A DNA stretch of 64,000 nt from Gambelia wislizenii (GCA_030847615.1 JAUMIR010000014.1:16344501-16408500); one strand, 5' to 3'; positions 33,331-43,424 are shown, numbered from the stretch's first letter. A program made the numbers and translations. The notes: generated by a model not told the origin, from the letters alone.

Positions 33331-33461
33331 CCCTTCCTCTCCCGTTTACTTTCCTCCCTCCTCCCTTCTTCCCCCCTCCTCCTCCCTTTCTTCTTCCTTT
33401 CCTTCCCTCTTTCCATTTTTCCTCCCTCCCTTTCATTCCTTTTTTTCCTCCCTACCATTCT

Positions 33462-33625
33462 AAGGTTGTTGTGGTTGTGTGCTTTCAAGTTGTTTCTGAC
33501 TTATGGTGACCCTAAGGTGAACCTATCACAGGGTTTTCTGAGGCTGAGAGTGTGTGCCTTGCCCAAGGCCACTTGGTTTTTCATGGCCAAGTGGGGATTC
33601 GAACTCTGGTCTCTAGTCTAATCTA
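33462..33625 (-). mobile_element. Sauria-type SINE
   Basis: Minus strand: GAGACCAGAGTTCGAATCCC head and GGTCACCATAAGTCAGAAAC tail ending near CAACAACC. The middle is shortened. Confidence 0.8.
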
Positions 33626-33629
33626 TGAT

Positions 33630-33840
33630 TCTATGAAGAGACCACAAGGGCCATCTAGTCCAACCCCATTCTGCCATACAGCAATACACAGTCAAAGCAT
33701 TCCCAACAAATGGCCATCCAGCCTCTATTTAAAAACCTCCAAAGAAGGAGACTCCACCAAACTCCGAGGCAGTGTATTCCACTGTCGAACAGCTCTCAAC
33801 ATCTGGAAGTTCTTCCTAATTTTTAGGTTCAGACTGTCAT
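33630..33840 (-). mobile_element. CR1 fragment
   Basis: Reversed tail, CCATCTAGTCCAACCCC and minus-strand ORF2 end (GGAGTCTCCTTCTTTGGAGG in complement). Confidence 0.85.
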
Positions 33841-33849
33841 GGTATGCAG

Positions 33850-34531
33850 TGTAGTATGTGGGGAAATAATCATTGTAATGTAAAAGCAATCTTGTGTACT
33901 TCATTCACATCCTTAGATAAGTCTAGGGTTTTTCCCTGCATGCTTTTGTTCTCCCAAAATTCCCTTTCTCTTATTTCACTGGGCACTTCCAGCCAACTGG
34001 ACTGCTGGGTCATTCAACACATGACCTAATTTAAATTTTATTGCTCTGTGTAAGTTCTCTTTTAAGTTAGAGTCTCCATGAGGCTGGAGCCATCTTACTC
34101 CATCTTAAGCTATACCATCTTTCCTGTAACCATGCCATGATGTTTCACCATGCAGCCTTCTACTGCTATAGGCTGGGTGAGTTTTCCTACCCTAAATACT
34201 CTTAGTTTGTTAGGAACCTCTTTTTAAAGTTTGTTTTAGTATGTAGATTGAGATTGATATACCTTCAGTAAACTTTGATTTTCATTTTAAACTGACTCCT
34301 TTGTTTTGTAATGAGTCTAATTTAACTGAGTAATCTCAGACCTCTGAACACACCTTTTAAGTGTTAATTGAGCTTTAGTCAGCATTCCTAAATTGCACTC
34401 TGCATGAAGTTAAAAGTAAATGAATGATTTTTAACTCTTTTTTAAAGAAGATAATTCTTGTTGTTTTTTAAAAGGACTAGATCCTGGATTTTTTAATACA
34501 ATTTTATTTTTTTAGACTGATTACTCCTACA
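33850..34531 (+). mobile_element. LTR-A solo LTR
   Basis: TGTAGTATGTGGGGAAATAA ... TTAGACTGATTACTCCTACA. Flanks TGCAG / TGGAG differ at one base of a 5-bp duplication. The TGG right after the LTR could be mistaken for a primer-binding site, but no retroelement interior follows. Confidence 0.8.
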
Positions 34532-34925
34532 TGGAGCCCCTCTGAGCATTCTGTCCAGAGGGAACAAATAGCAGAAACAACAAAAACATGAGGACTTTGG
34601 CCCCTCTCTGCATACCCAGGTGTGTGTAGATGCAAGAAAACATGGAGACAGATGAAAAATATCATTTTCAGGCTTTTATTTGAATATCTAAAACAATACT
34701 ACAAAACAAATGACATTCTGGCTGCTTGAAATGATGCAGGCATGCAGCTAGAAAGCAAAAAGCAGCTCTGTGTATTTCTCACAGACAAGCAGCAAAGACA
34801 CTGAAACTTTCAGTGAAAGTTGATAAGCTAAACCATAACATTGGCAACGTTCACAGGCCAGGCCGTGAGAGAATGAGAGATAAGACAGGATACGAAGCAA
34901 GTACCCTCACCCAGACTCCATGAGT
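34532..34925. other. Non-coding, unclassified
   Basis: No open frame or recognised repeat end. Confidence 0.35.
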
Positions 34926-35028
34926 CTATGACCCTATGTGCTAGAGCACAACAGGAGCAACCAATACGCACCAGAAGTGCCAGGTGCACATTGGAGCACT
35001 CCTGCCAGTGCCTGGATGCACATCTTCA

Positions 35029-35756
35029 GGGCTTACTGTATGAAGGAAGTGAAGCAGAAGTGAAGCCTGAGAGTAGCACATCCCATCTTGCCTTATCATA
35101 TGACATCAGTGTATTTCAGCTGTTCTTCTATTCTGGTTCCATGGGAGATGGTGGTAAAGGCAGGTCTTTTTGCTAATTGATTTTTTCCAGTTAGCAAAAA
35201 GACCCATGTCTTTTTGCTAACTGGGACTGGAACTGGAGAACAGCTGAAGCACACCACGTCATGTCAGGATATTGGGACAGGAAGTAGATTTATTCTATGA
35301 AGAGCTGGAATGTAACAGTCTGCAGAGTACAACAGAGAGACAGCTAGTGGCAGTTTGCAGAAAGCTAGCAAATGTACCAATATTGATGAGCTCTCAGCTC
35401 TGGTGCAGAGCTGATGGAGGAGGTGCTAGGAACTCTGCAGAGCTGGGTATTTAGTTTGTCCTATAGAGCTGAACTGAGCAGTTCTGTTTTAGACCTCGAT
35501 GTGTGAAGATGCTTGCTCTTGAATACTGTATATATCTGCAAATATTCTTCATTATGCCAAGTAAAGAGAAGTTTATTTTGGACACAAGCCTGTGTCTGTG
35601 CCTTTATTCTTATGCCTGAAGGAACAAATACTCTGCTACCATTTTTTGCTGTCTGGACCTTTTGAAGAGGCACCCCGTGTGTGCTAACACCTGACATGTC
35701 ATGTGAAAAGGCAAGACGGGAGGCACTGCTGCTTCCTTCCCTCATGCCATAAGCCC
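35029..35756. mobile_element. Foldback element with exact 5-bp TSD CTTCA, itself split by a solo LTR
   Basis: Ends GGGCTTACTGTATGA and its inverted partner (TCATGCCATAAGCCC) bound long inverted arms, for example TTCAGCTGTTCTTC against GAGAACAGCTGAA. CTTCA is duplicated at 35024-35028 and 35757-35761; the intact U1 copies have it once. The centre has a smaller hairpin at about 35164-35210 (TCTTTTTGCTAA / TTAGCAAAAAGA). Without the LTR it is about 288 bp. Confidence 0.85.
35262..35696 (+). mobile_element. LTR-C-like solo LTR
   Basis: TGTCAGGATATTGGGACAGG ... GTGCTAACACCTGACA, 435 bp, flanked by CGTCA / TGTCA (one transition). Contains TGTATATATC, a possible promoter box. It is the youngest layer of the stack at 34928-35880. 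Confidence 0.75.
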
Positions 35757-35880
35757 CTTCACCATTCACTAACAGGGTTTCATTGTGCTTCTGCAGCGTG
35801 AGTACAAATTTGCAAAGTTACAGAATGTAGACTGCGATGCAGGATCTCAGCTGACATTTGGAAATGAGTGAACAGGTTTC

Positions 35881-36470
35881 AAATTCCTAAAATGCTTGAT
35901 TTTAAAAAAGCCCACAGCATAATTTCCTCCTTGTTGCTTCTGCATAAAACTGTAGTGCAAAAGCCCTCCAATACCTGTAATTTTTTTAAAAACTGGTGAT
36001 TTGTATCTCCTTTCCAAGGCTGTGTGCAGTGTTGCCACCTTAACAGCATTTCACAGTGAAAGCCCATAGTCATCTGCTTTAGGGTCCTGACAGATTTATA
36101 AACTGCTAAGTGTCCCCCTGGGATGTTCAAACTGCTCCTAAATAAGATTCCGCCTGCTATATCCAGCTGGCCTAGCAAGCCGACATGAAATCTAAATTAA
36201 TTTAGGAATCGCTTCTGTTGTTCCTGATGGAAGATTGTCCTTCAAGGCCATGAAAAATCACCACATGAGAATTGCATTGGGGATTGGAATGAGGGAGAGG
36301 AGCGTGCACTTGTGTGTGCGTGTGTATTTGTGCAAGTTGTAGAATATGATCTCTTTTTAAAAACTGGAAGATCCAGTCATAATATTGTGATGCCCAACAT
36401 TGCAGAGGAAATGAACGCAGAAAAGATGTTTCAGGAAAGAAATATGAGAAGAATGAGGAACACATCTAGC
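35881..36470. promoter_or_regulatory. Repeat-poor island, candidate conserved non-coding element
   Basis: Non-repetitive, no coding frame. It has AAATCTAAATTAATTTAGGA (36187-36206), a near-palindrome with TAATT homeodomain-type sites, and GATTCCGCCTGC. Function is inference. Confidence 0.35.
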
Positions 36471-36689
36471 TATAGATAATTGGAAGACACTGATTTCTAT
36501 GAATGATTGCATCTATATGATTGTATCTATATGTGCAGTGGAATGGTGTCAATGGAATGGTGAATCTTTTTCAGGTTTTGTTCCAGACCTTCTAGGAGCT
36601 ATCCAAGTGTTGACTCCTATCTCCAAAATAGCTTCAGCACCTTGGACTACTTGTTTAAAGCTAGACAAAACTTAACTGGATGAAGATAA

Positions 36690-36790
36690 AGATACATATT
36701 TACACCACGCCTTTCCTCAGTCTGGGGCTCAAGGAGGCTTATAAATGTTAAGAGAGAGACAGTTAAAATATTTACATTATACAAAAGTTT
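36690..36790 (-). mobile_element. L2-like tail remnant
   Basis: TTTACACCACGCCTTTCCTC and CAAGGAGGCTTATAAATG resemble a reversed L2-type tail. Confidence 0.45.
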
Positions 36791-36844
36791 GAAATACAGG
36801 TGACCCCCGGAATCTGCAGTGACATTTCAATAGCAATCCAATAC

Positions 36845-37090
36845 TCATTCAGCCCAGCATAAATATCAGCTGGTGGAGATATGCTATGCCAGCTCTATGC
36901 AAAGCCCATGCAGAATAGCAACATTTGACAACATGTGCCAATGATTGCTTGTCATTGTGCAATCTGCAGTTGACATACACCATGCACATGTGCCATGCAC
37001 AATGTGTAGCTCCAATGTGCAGTGTGTGAAACCACAATGCCCATCTTTGCTGTACGTGCAGCTCTGCTATTACCACTGTCAGCAGAATAC
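36845..37090 (-). repeat. U3 dispersed repeat (partner about 39650-39965, + strand)
   Basis: Inverted counterparts shared with 39650-39965 include ATGCAGAATAGCAACATTTG with CAATGTTGCATTCTGCATG and repeated CATTGTGCA words. Class unknown. Confidence 0.55.
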
Positions 37091-37289
37091 GTCTCTTGTA
37101 CTATGGTGAATAATTCATCCCAAATGTAGAACGCAACTTATGCATGCATGTGTCACGAACAGAAAGCCAGCCAATGGTAACAAGATTGCCTAGTCCGGTG
37201 CAATAAGTAGCACATTCTGGTTATTTTAAAGGTTCATTTTAGTAATTTTAAGAGAGGTTTTCAAGGAATTTCCCATGTTCTGCACTACC

Positions 37290-37405
37290 ACCAATGTGGT
37301 GCAGTGGTTTGAGCATTGGACTACAATTCTGGCAAACATAGTTCAAATCCCCACTCAGCCAAAAAAATTCACTGGGTCATGTTGGGCAAGCCACATTCTC
37401 TCTAA
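37290..37405 (+). mobile_element. Sauria-type SINE 5' part, cut by M1
   Basis: TGTGGTGCAGTGGTTTGAGC, GTTCAAATCCCC and GGGCAAGCCACATTCTCTCT, the last being where M1 enters. Confidence 0.8.
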
Positions 37406-37805
37406 GGAGATTATCAGATGCATCAAAAATGGCGTTATGAGATTGCAAAAGGGCTTCCTTAACAGACAACATCATCTCCCATCATCTCCCAAGCATTTTC
37501 TGGTCATTATGGGGACATTCTTTTTTATTGTTGGGGAGGAGCAGGCAATTGATCTCCCATGGCATTACCATTCTGAATTTGCCTGTGTGCGACAATGTGC
37601 CCCATTTTGCTGGCGAGATTCCAACGTCAATGGGAGGTCCTGCCAGAACACTTCTGGGTGAGATTGGGAAATCCAGGTAAGTTTTGTTCTTTTTATGACC
37701 CTCCCTGGGTTACTCGTAATGTTTTTAGTGTGTTTAGGTGTTTGGTGTCACTTTTTTGTGTTTCTTTTTATTTTTGAATTTTCCGCACTTGCGTCTTCTC
37801 GCCTT
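37406..37805 (+). mobile_element. M1 DNA transposon, 3'-truncated
   Basis: GGAGATTATCAGATGCATC, then the M1 interior (GGCATTACC, TGCTGGCGAGATTCC, GAACACTTCTGGGTGAGAT) up to CTTGCGTCTTCTCGC. The second half and right terminus are missing, and so is the rest of the host SINE. Confidence 0.8.
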
Positions 37806-38007
37806 TGCACATTGTTCATTGCACAATGGATTGTCAGCCACGTTTACTGATCGCTGAGGCAGATACTTGGTATCAAAGTTGCTATGGATACTGATATAAA
37901 AGTTGCATACTGTTACTCTGCCAATTGATATTTACACTATTTAGGATCTTGGCCAATGTGTGATGTGGGGATAACAATGTAAACCAAAACATGATTGTGC
38001 TTATTTG

Positions 38008-39116
38008 TGTAGTATGTGGGGAAATAATTTTTTGTAATGTAAAACAATCTTGTGTACCCCATTCACATCCTAAGATAAGTCTAGGAATTTTCCCTGCATG
38101 CTTCTGTTCTCCCAAACTCCCTTTCTCTTATTTCACTGGGCACTTCCAGCCAACTGGAGTGTTGGGTCATTCCACACATGACCTAATTTAAATATTATTG
38201 CTCTTTGAGAGACTCTTTTAAGTTAGCGTCTCTATGTGGCTGTAGCCATCTTTATCTTTTCTTTGCCATCTTATGTAACCATGCTGCTGCTATGAAGCCA
38301 TGCCATGATGTTCACCATACAGCCTCTACCGCTAAAGGCTGGGTGAGTCTTTCTACCCTAAATCCTCCTACTTAGGAACACTCTTTTAGAAGTTTGTTTT
38401 AGTATGTAGATTGAGATTGATATACCTTCAGTAAACTTTTGATTTGCATTTTTAAACTGACTCCTTTGTTTTGTAATGAGTCTAATTCATTGAGTGATCA
38501 GATCAGACCACAGACCTCTGTATACACTTTAAAATGTTAATTGTGCTTGTCTGCATTCTTAAGCCACTCTGCATGAATTTGAAAGTAAATGATTTTAACT
38601 CCTTTTTTTAATTGACATTTTCTTGTTAAAACATTTAAAACAAAACATCATACGTGCATAATCTGTTTCAACAAATATTTGTAGGTTTTTGTCTTCTTCC
38701 ATTCTTCCTTTCTATACATTCAATCATACTACATAGATTTCCTTCTGACTGCGCACTATATATAGCTCTCCTATATATTCTTTCTTATTGATTTAACATT
38801 CATCCTAGTAACAGTTTTATTCCACTATTCCAATGTTTTTTTCCCTCTATTTCCTTTCCTATTTTTTTCTCTCTGTACTGATTATTTGTCCAAATGCTCT
38901 ATCTCTGTTTTTACTCACTTTCAGTTTCTTGAAGGTTTTTCTTCTTTTTATCGATTGTTCATTCTTTCCTATCTTGTTTGATTATTGTTTGTTTTTGTTG
39001 TTGTTTGTTGTTGTTGTTAACTCCTTTTTAAAGAAGATATTTTTTATTTGCTTTTTAGAAGGACTAGATCCTGGAATTTTTAATACATTTTTATTTTTAG
39101 ACTCATTGCTCCTACA
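38008..39116 (+). mobile_element. LTR-A solo LTR, exact 5-bp TSD ATTTG, with nested insertion
   Basis: TGTAGTATGTGGGGAAATAA ... GACTCATTGCTCCTACA; ATTTG at 38003-38007 and 39117-39121. Length without the inserted 38608-39016 plus its 13-bp duplication is about 690 bp, like its relatives. Confidence 0.93.
38608..39016. mobile_element. Retroposed insertion with 13-bp TSD
   Basis: TTAACTCCTTTTT occurs at 38595-38607 and 39017-39029. The insert is T-rich and ends with a GTT-rich run (38988-39016). No family block recognised; a LINE- or SINE-type mechanism is indicated by the duplication length. Confidence 0.75.
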
Positions 39117-39284
39117 ATTTGGTCCTATTGTCTTCCATGGAAAAGAGTCAGGAGTGCCCAAGGAGGCAATACGTAATTTAAAATTAATTACCATCAAAGA
39201 GCAGCATTAGTCAGCAGACAAAATATCAAGGAAGTAGAAATAGAGGTGTGCTGTGACTATAAGGTTTTGGTGGTGGTGTAGACA

Positions 39285-39460
39285 AGCCCTGAGAGGTGAC
39301 ATGATAGTCTTTAAATATGTAAAAGGGTGTCAAATAGAAAAGGGAACAAGCTTGTTCACTTCTGCTTGAGAGATTGGATCATGATAAAATGGATTCAAAG
39401 CGAAGAGAGTCCACTACGAAGAACTTCTTGACTGCAAGAGCTGTTTGGCTCTGGAATGGG
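39285..39460 (+). mobile_element. Diverged CR1/L3-type fragment
   Basis: GAGAGGTGACATGATAGTC, AAGCTTGTTCACTTCTGCT and TGCAAGAGCTGTTTGGCTCT follow the CR1 ORF2 C-terminal order with many changes. Confidence 0.65.
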
Positions 39461-39464
39461 TGGC

Positions 39465-39562
39465 ATGCTTTATGTCCTGTTTTGTACCAGAAGCTCATGT
39501 TGCACTGGGGCTCTGTTGCAATCTTCTCAATATAAATAACAAAATATCCTATGGTTTTATCA
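39465..39562 (+). repeat. U5 dispersed repeat
   Basis: GCATGCTTTATGTCCTGTTT, TGTACCAGAAGCTCATGTTG, CACTGGGGCTCTGTTGCAAT; inverted relative to 30505-30607. Confidence 0.7.
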
Positions 39563-39649
39563 AAGGTTTGTTGGGATCCTTGGTCATCAGTCTTCCTCCA
39601 TTCAAAGCTTCAGGCACAACAGACCTTCACCCTAATTGGCTGGCAATCT

Positions 39650-39965
39650 GTTCGTGACATATCCGTGCGTAAGTTGCGCTATGCATGCAAAAGCAAATTA
39701 TTTGTTAAAGCAGAGAGACATGTTATCCTGCCAACAGGAGAAGTGGCATTGCGCATTGTGTGTCACAGTTGTTCCCTGTGCATTGTGGTTGTGCCATTGT
39801 GCATTGTGGTGGCACATTTCACATTGCTTGTTGCTTTTCACACATTGTACATTATACAACAGCACCCAGTTGTTGACATATGTTGTGCAATGTTGCATTC
39901 TGCATGGAGGTTGAATAGTATTGGCAGAGCATATATTCACATGCAGTTATATATACCACACTTAG
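39650..39965 (+). repeat. U3 dispersed repeat, CATTGTG-rich
   Basis: Many imperfect GCATTGTG/GCACATT words between 39750 and 39860, then CATTCTGCATGGAGGTTG as in the inverted copy at 36845-37090. Confidence 0.55.
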
Positions 39966-40017
39966 GATGGGTTGCAACCCTGGATGCTAAATTGTTTAGA
40001 GTGTGTGTGTGTGTGTG

Positions 40018-40240
40018 ATTGTTGTTGTGTGTCTTCAAGCTGTTTCTGACTTACGGTCACTCTAAGGTGAACCTATCATGGGGTTTTCTTGGCAAGATTT
40101 GTTCAGAGGGGGGTCACTAGTGCCTTCGTCTGAGGCTGAGAGAGTGTGACTTCCTCCCAGTGAGGTTTACATGGCTGTGCAAGGATTTGAACCCTGGTCT
40201 CCAGAGTCGTAGTCCAAATCACGACATCATGCTGACTTTC
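40018..40240 (-). mobile_element. Sauria-type SINE
   Basis: The left side is the reversed tail (TTGTTGTGTGTCTTCAAGCT, GACTTACGGTCACTCTAAGG); the right side is the reversed head (GATTTGAACCCTGG, GACTGAGTCG-like). A (GT)n run lies at 40000-40017. Confidence 0.82.
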
Positions 40241-40469
40241 ATTAATTCTCTCTCACACACGTATGCATGAGAGGTATTGATTGTTTTGCAGATTTATTAT
40301 AACTTTGTAATATTGATTCATAGACATTCATATATTTATCTCCTGACTATGTTTCTTTGCTTTTGACTAGTTTTGCAAGCAAGGTCCTATATTGCTTGCT
40401 TTCTTGTATTGTGTTTCACCTTCTATGTTACCATCTTTACATTTGCTAACAGGGACTTACTAAGATTTC

Positions 40470-41288
40470 AGGCGCCAGCGTGATGCAGTAGTTTGAGTGT
40501 TGGACTGCGACTGGAGACCAGGGTCCAAATCCCCACTTAGTCATGGAAACATGTAGTATGTGGGGAAAGAATTATTGTAATGTAAAACAATCTTGTGTAC
40601 CCCATTCACATCCTAAGATAAGTCTAGGGATTTTCCCTGCATGCTTCTGTTCTCCCAAACTCCCTTTGACTGGGCACTTCCAGCCAACTGGAGTGATGGG
40701 TCATTCAACACATGACCTAATTTAAATTTTATTGCTCTTTGTGAGTCTCTTTGGAGTTAGAGTCTCCATGTGGCTGTAGCATGCTCTATAAAGCTATGCC
40801 ATGATGTTCGCCATGCCGCCTCTACCGCTAAAGGCTGGGTGAGTCATTCTACCCTAAATCCTCCTAGTTAGTTAGGAACACTCTTTTTAAAATTTGTTTT
40901 AGTATGTAGATTAAGATTTATATACCATATGTAAACTTTTGATATGCATTTTTAAACTGACTCCGTTGTTTTTGTAATGAGTCTAATTCACTGGGTGATC
41001 AGATCAGACCACAGACCTCTGAATATACTTTTAAATGTTAATTGAGCTTGTCTGCATTCTTAAGTGTCACTCTGCATGACTTTGAAAGTGAAGTGATTTT
41101 AAAGAAGATATTTTTATTTCTTTTTAAAAGGGCTAGATCCCTGGAATTTTTAATACATGTTTTATTTTTAGACTCATACGTGCTACAAAACACACCTTCT
41201 GCAAGTCACATTCCTTCATCCTCATCCTCATAGGAAGGCAAGGGAAACAGATCTTGTTCTGGAAACCCTGTGATAGGTTCACCTTGTG
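40470..41288 (+). mobile_element. Sauria-type SINE split by LTR-A
   Basis: The head (GCGTGATGCAGTAGTTTGAG ... CATGGAAACA) stops at 40551. The body resumes at 41188 and reaches CCTGTGATAGGTTCACCTTG. Continuity across the LTR shows one SINE with one later insertion. Confidence 0.82.
40552..41187 (+). mobile_element. LTR-A solo LTR, exact 5-bp TSD AAACA
   Basis: TGTAGTATGTGGGGAAAGAA ... GACTCATACGTGCTACA, 636 bp; AAACA at 40547-40551 and 41188-41192. Confidence 0.93.
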
Positions 41289-41525
41289 TGTGTGCACTCA
41301 CCTGTGCCTTCAAGTTGCTTGTTGACTTATGGAGGTCCCATAAATTCCATAGGGTTTTCTTAGGCAAGGAATATTCAGAGGTGGCTTTGCCAGTTTCTTC
41401 CTCTGAAATAAAGCCTACAGCACCCAGTATTCAGTGGTGGCCTCCCATCCAAGTACTAACCAGTGCTGAGCCTGCTTAACTTCCAAGATTAGACAGGATC
41501 TGGTGCCTTCAGGGTATTTAGGCCA
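41285..41525 (-). mobile_element. 5S rRNA-derived SINE (5S-Sauria type)
   Basis: On the minus strand 41525-41411 follows 5S rRNA: AGATCCTGTCTAATCTTGGA, AGTTAAGCAGG, CTGGTTAGTACTTGGATGGG and GGGTGCTGTAGGCTTT, covering the internal promoter region. It joins a Sauria/BovB-like body and tail (41285-41410). It is a retroposon, not a functional 5S gene: it has many substitutions and the SINE tail. Confidence 0.88.
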
Positions 41526-41807
41526 GGGCAGGTTTGTCTTAGAGGATCATAAATCAGAAACAAGGCACGCAACACCAAAAATTCTGCCATACACTTGGAA
41601 GACACCCAGTCCCATCTGGTTTTGTAAGCTGCCTAGGATTGGGTCTGGTTAGTGCTGTGGACCACTAAGAGGGAATTCTGGGGATCTCCCAGTAGGGCTA
41701 GGGAAGATTGTTGACTGAAACTCTGAAAAGCCATTTTTGCCATCAGAGCTAATAATACTTGCTACATGGAACAAAGAGGAAGATTGCATTGCTGATGGAT
41801 AGATTAA
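41526..41807. other. Non-coding, unclassified
   Basis: No recognised repeat ends or frame. Confidence 0.35.
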
Positions 41808-42127
41808 GGACTTTATCAGATCCTCTAAAAAAAACCCCATGGAGGTCAGGAGGAGGATGCCGCTGTTCTGCTTCCAGTGGTCGATATTGCACACCCCATC
41901 CTCCTCCCATCCTTCCTCCATGTTTCCTCCGTGCTGGAGGGACAGAAAAGGCACCGCTTTTCATTGACAGAAATTTCTGTTAATAAGAAGTGGCACCTTT
42001 TTCATTCCTCCAGCACGGAGGAAGGATGGGAGGAGGACGGGGTGTGTAATATTGATTGCCGAAAGTGGGACAGCAGCATCCTCCTCCTGACCTCTGAGGC
42101 TTTTTTTTTAAGTGTCTGATAAAGTCC
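41808..42127. mobile_element. M2 foldback MITE
   Basis: GGACTTTATCAGATCC on the left and the inverted GTGTCTGATAAAGTCC on the right, with long inverted arms (CTGGAGGGACAGAAAAG-type centre). Flanks TAA / TCA are one mismatch from a 3-bp duplication. Confidence 0.82.
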
Positions 42128-42129
42128 TC

Positions 42130-42240
42130 AGTCAAGTTTGGAAGACCTGAGTGGAGCTGTTGATGACAGGATGACTTTGAGGTCTCTCATTTATAGGGTC
42201 ACCATAACTTGAAGTTGACTTGACAGCAGTAAACAACAAC
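42130..42240 (+). mobile_element. SINE/BovB 3' tail
   Basis: TATAGGGTCACCATAACTTG, AAGTTGACTTGACAGCAG then AACAACAAC: the 3' end of a Sauria-type or BovB element. Confidence 0.65.
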
Positions 42241-42306
42241 AGGGTTCGAATTCCCCCATGGTCATGGAAACTTCCTGGGTAGCCTTGGGCAAGTAACCCT
42301 CTCTCA

Positions 42307-43331
42307 GGACATTATCAGATCAGCATCTGAAACCTCTGTAATTCCACAAATAAAGATAGTGGGAACATTGTGGCATTATAACACTTACCGCACACAGCTG
42401 TAATCAAGCAAAAGAAACGCCATGGAATTATCACACACCGACCACTAGTGCTTCAAGAATGAGAGTTTACTTCTGCGATTTGGCATGGGCAAGATTTCGG
42501 CAGGTTTTATGAGAAGACGCAAGCATGCTTAAAAAGTCCTAAACCTCTTAATTAACAAAGTAAATGAACACACAATCACTGGAACAAACCTAAAAATGTA
42601 AAAAGTAAAGGGGACAGTTTATAAAAAGATGAATGTAACTTTCCTCAGTGACCATTCTGCCTGAATCCCTCAGCCATCCCCTTTTGATGAGAGATAGAGC
42701 TACGTACCATCCAGTACCTCTTAGGACATTATCAGAGTAGTGTCTAAAAATGTTGTAATTCCACGCATGAAGATAGCGGAAACATCGTGGCATTATACTA
42801 CTTATTATCTCATGTAACTGTAATCACATGAAAGAAACACAGTGAAATTATCGCACAAAGACTTCTAGCGCTTCAGGAACTGGAGTTTACTTCCATAATT
42901 TGGCATGGGCAAGATTTCAGCAGTTCTTGTGAGAAGATGCGAGTGTGCTTAAAACTCCAAAAAAAACCCTTAACTGATAAAGTAAATGAACACACAAGCA
43001 CTGAAACAAACCTTGAAACATGCAAACTAAAGGGGAGAGTTCATAAAAAGAGTGTCCTGTGCTTCGTTTTCATGTTCTCACCTGGAAGTTTTCTTGCTGA
43101 GGACCACCCATTCACGCTGTAATCTCCTGATTACAACAGGACATGGTTTCACATGCAGTCAATAGTGTGAACAGTGCTATTGAAGATCTATTGATGGCTT
43201 GTCCGGTGAATGAGAAAGAATGCTTCTTCTTCTTCTTTTTTCAGCTGGAGCATTAATAATTAACGCAAGGTGGGGCCCATTCAGCCTACCCTGACATCGT
43301 CCTGTGATTTTTGCTGCATCTGATAATGTCC
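42307..43331 (+). mobile_element. M1-type element with internal tandem duplication, TSD TCA
   Basis: GGACATTATCAGATCAG on the left, CATCTGATAATGTCC on the right, TCA on both sides (42304-42306, 43332-43334); the intact SINE consensus there has TCA once. The first about 370 bp are repeated: the second start is at 42724 (GGACATTATCAGAGTAG), with shared markers GGCATGGGCAAGATTTC at 42483 and 42903. This explains its 1025 bp. Confidence 0.88.
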
Positions 43332-43424
43332 TCAGCCTCAGAGGAAGGCAAAGGAAAACCTCCTCTTAAAAAGACTTGCCAAGAAAACTCTACAATAGAT
43401 ATGTGTTAGGGCAGCCATAAATTA

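Larger units (their letters stand above)
34928..35880 (-). repeat. U1 dispersed repeat split by a foldback element
   Basis: The minus strand gives the U1 order: GAGATCCTGCATCGCAGTC, AACCCTGTTAGTGAATGGTG, then after the insertion GAAGATGTGCATCCAGGCAC and 20-bp-like units. Joining across 35024-35028 / 35757-35761 restores U1 as seen at 22760. Confidence 0.75.

Noticed and set aside
33850..39116. Full LTR retroelement with LTR-A copies at 33850 and 38008 as its two ends
   Set aside because: The right copy has its own exact TSD on both sides and the space between holds unrelated repeats, so they are separate solo LTRs. The TGG after 34531 is probably the target duplication rather than a primer-binding site.
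41411..41525. Possible functional 5S rRNA gene
   Set aside because: Many substitutions relative to 5S and a SINE tail attached; it is a retroposon.
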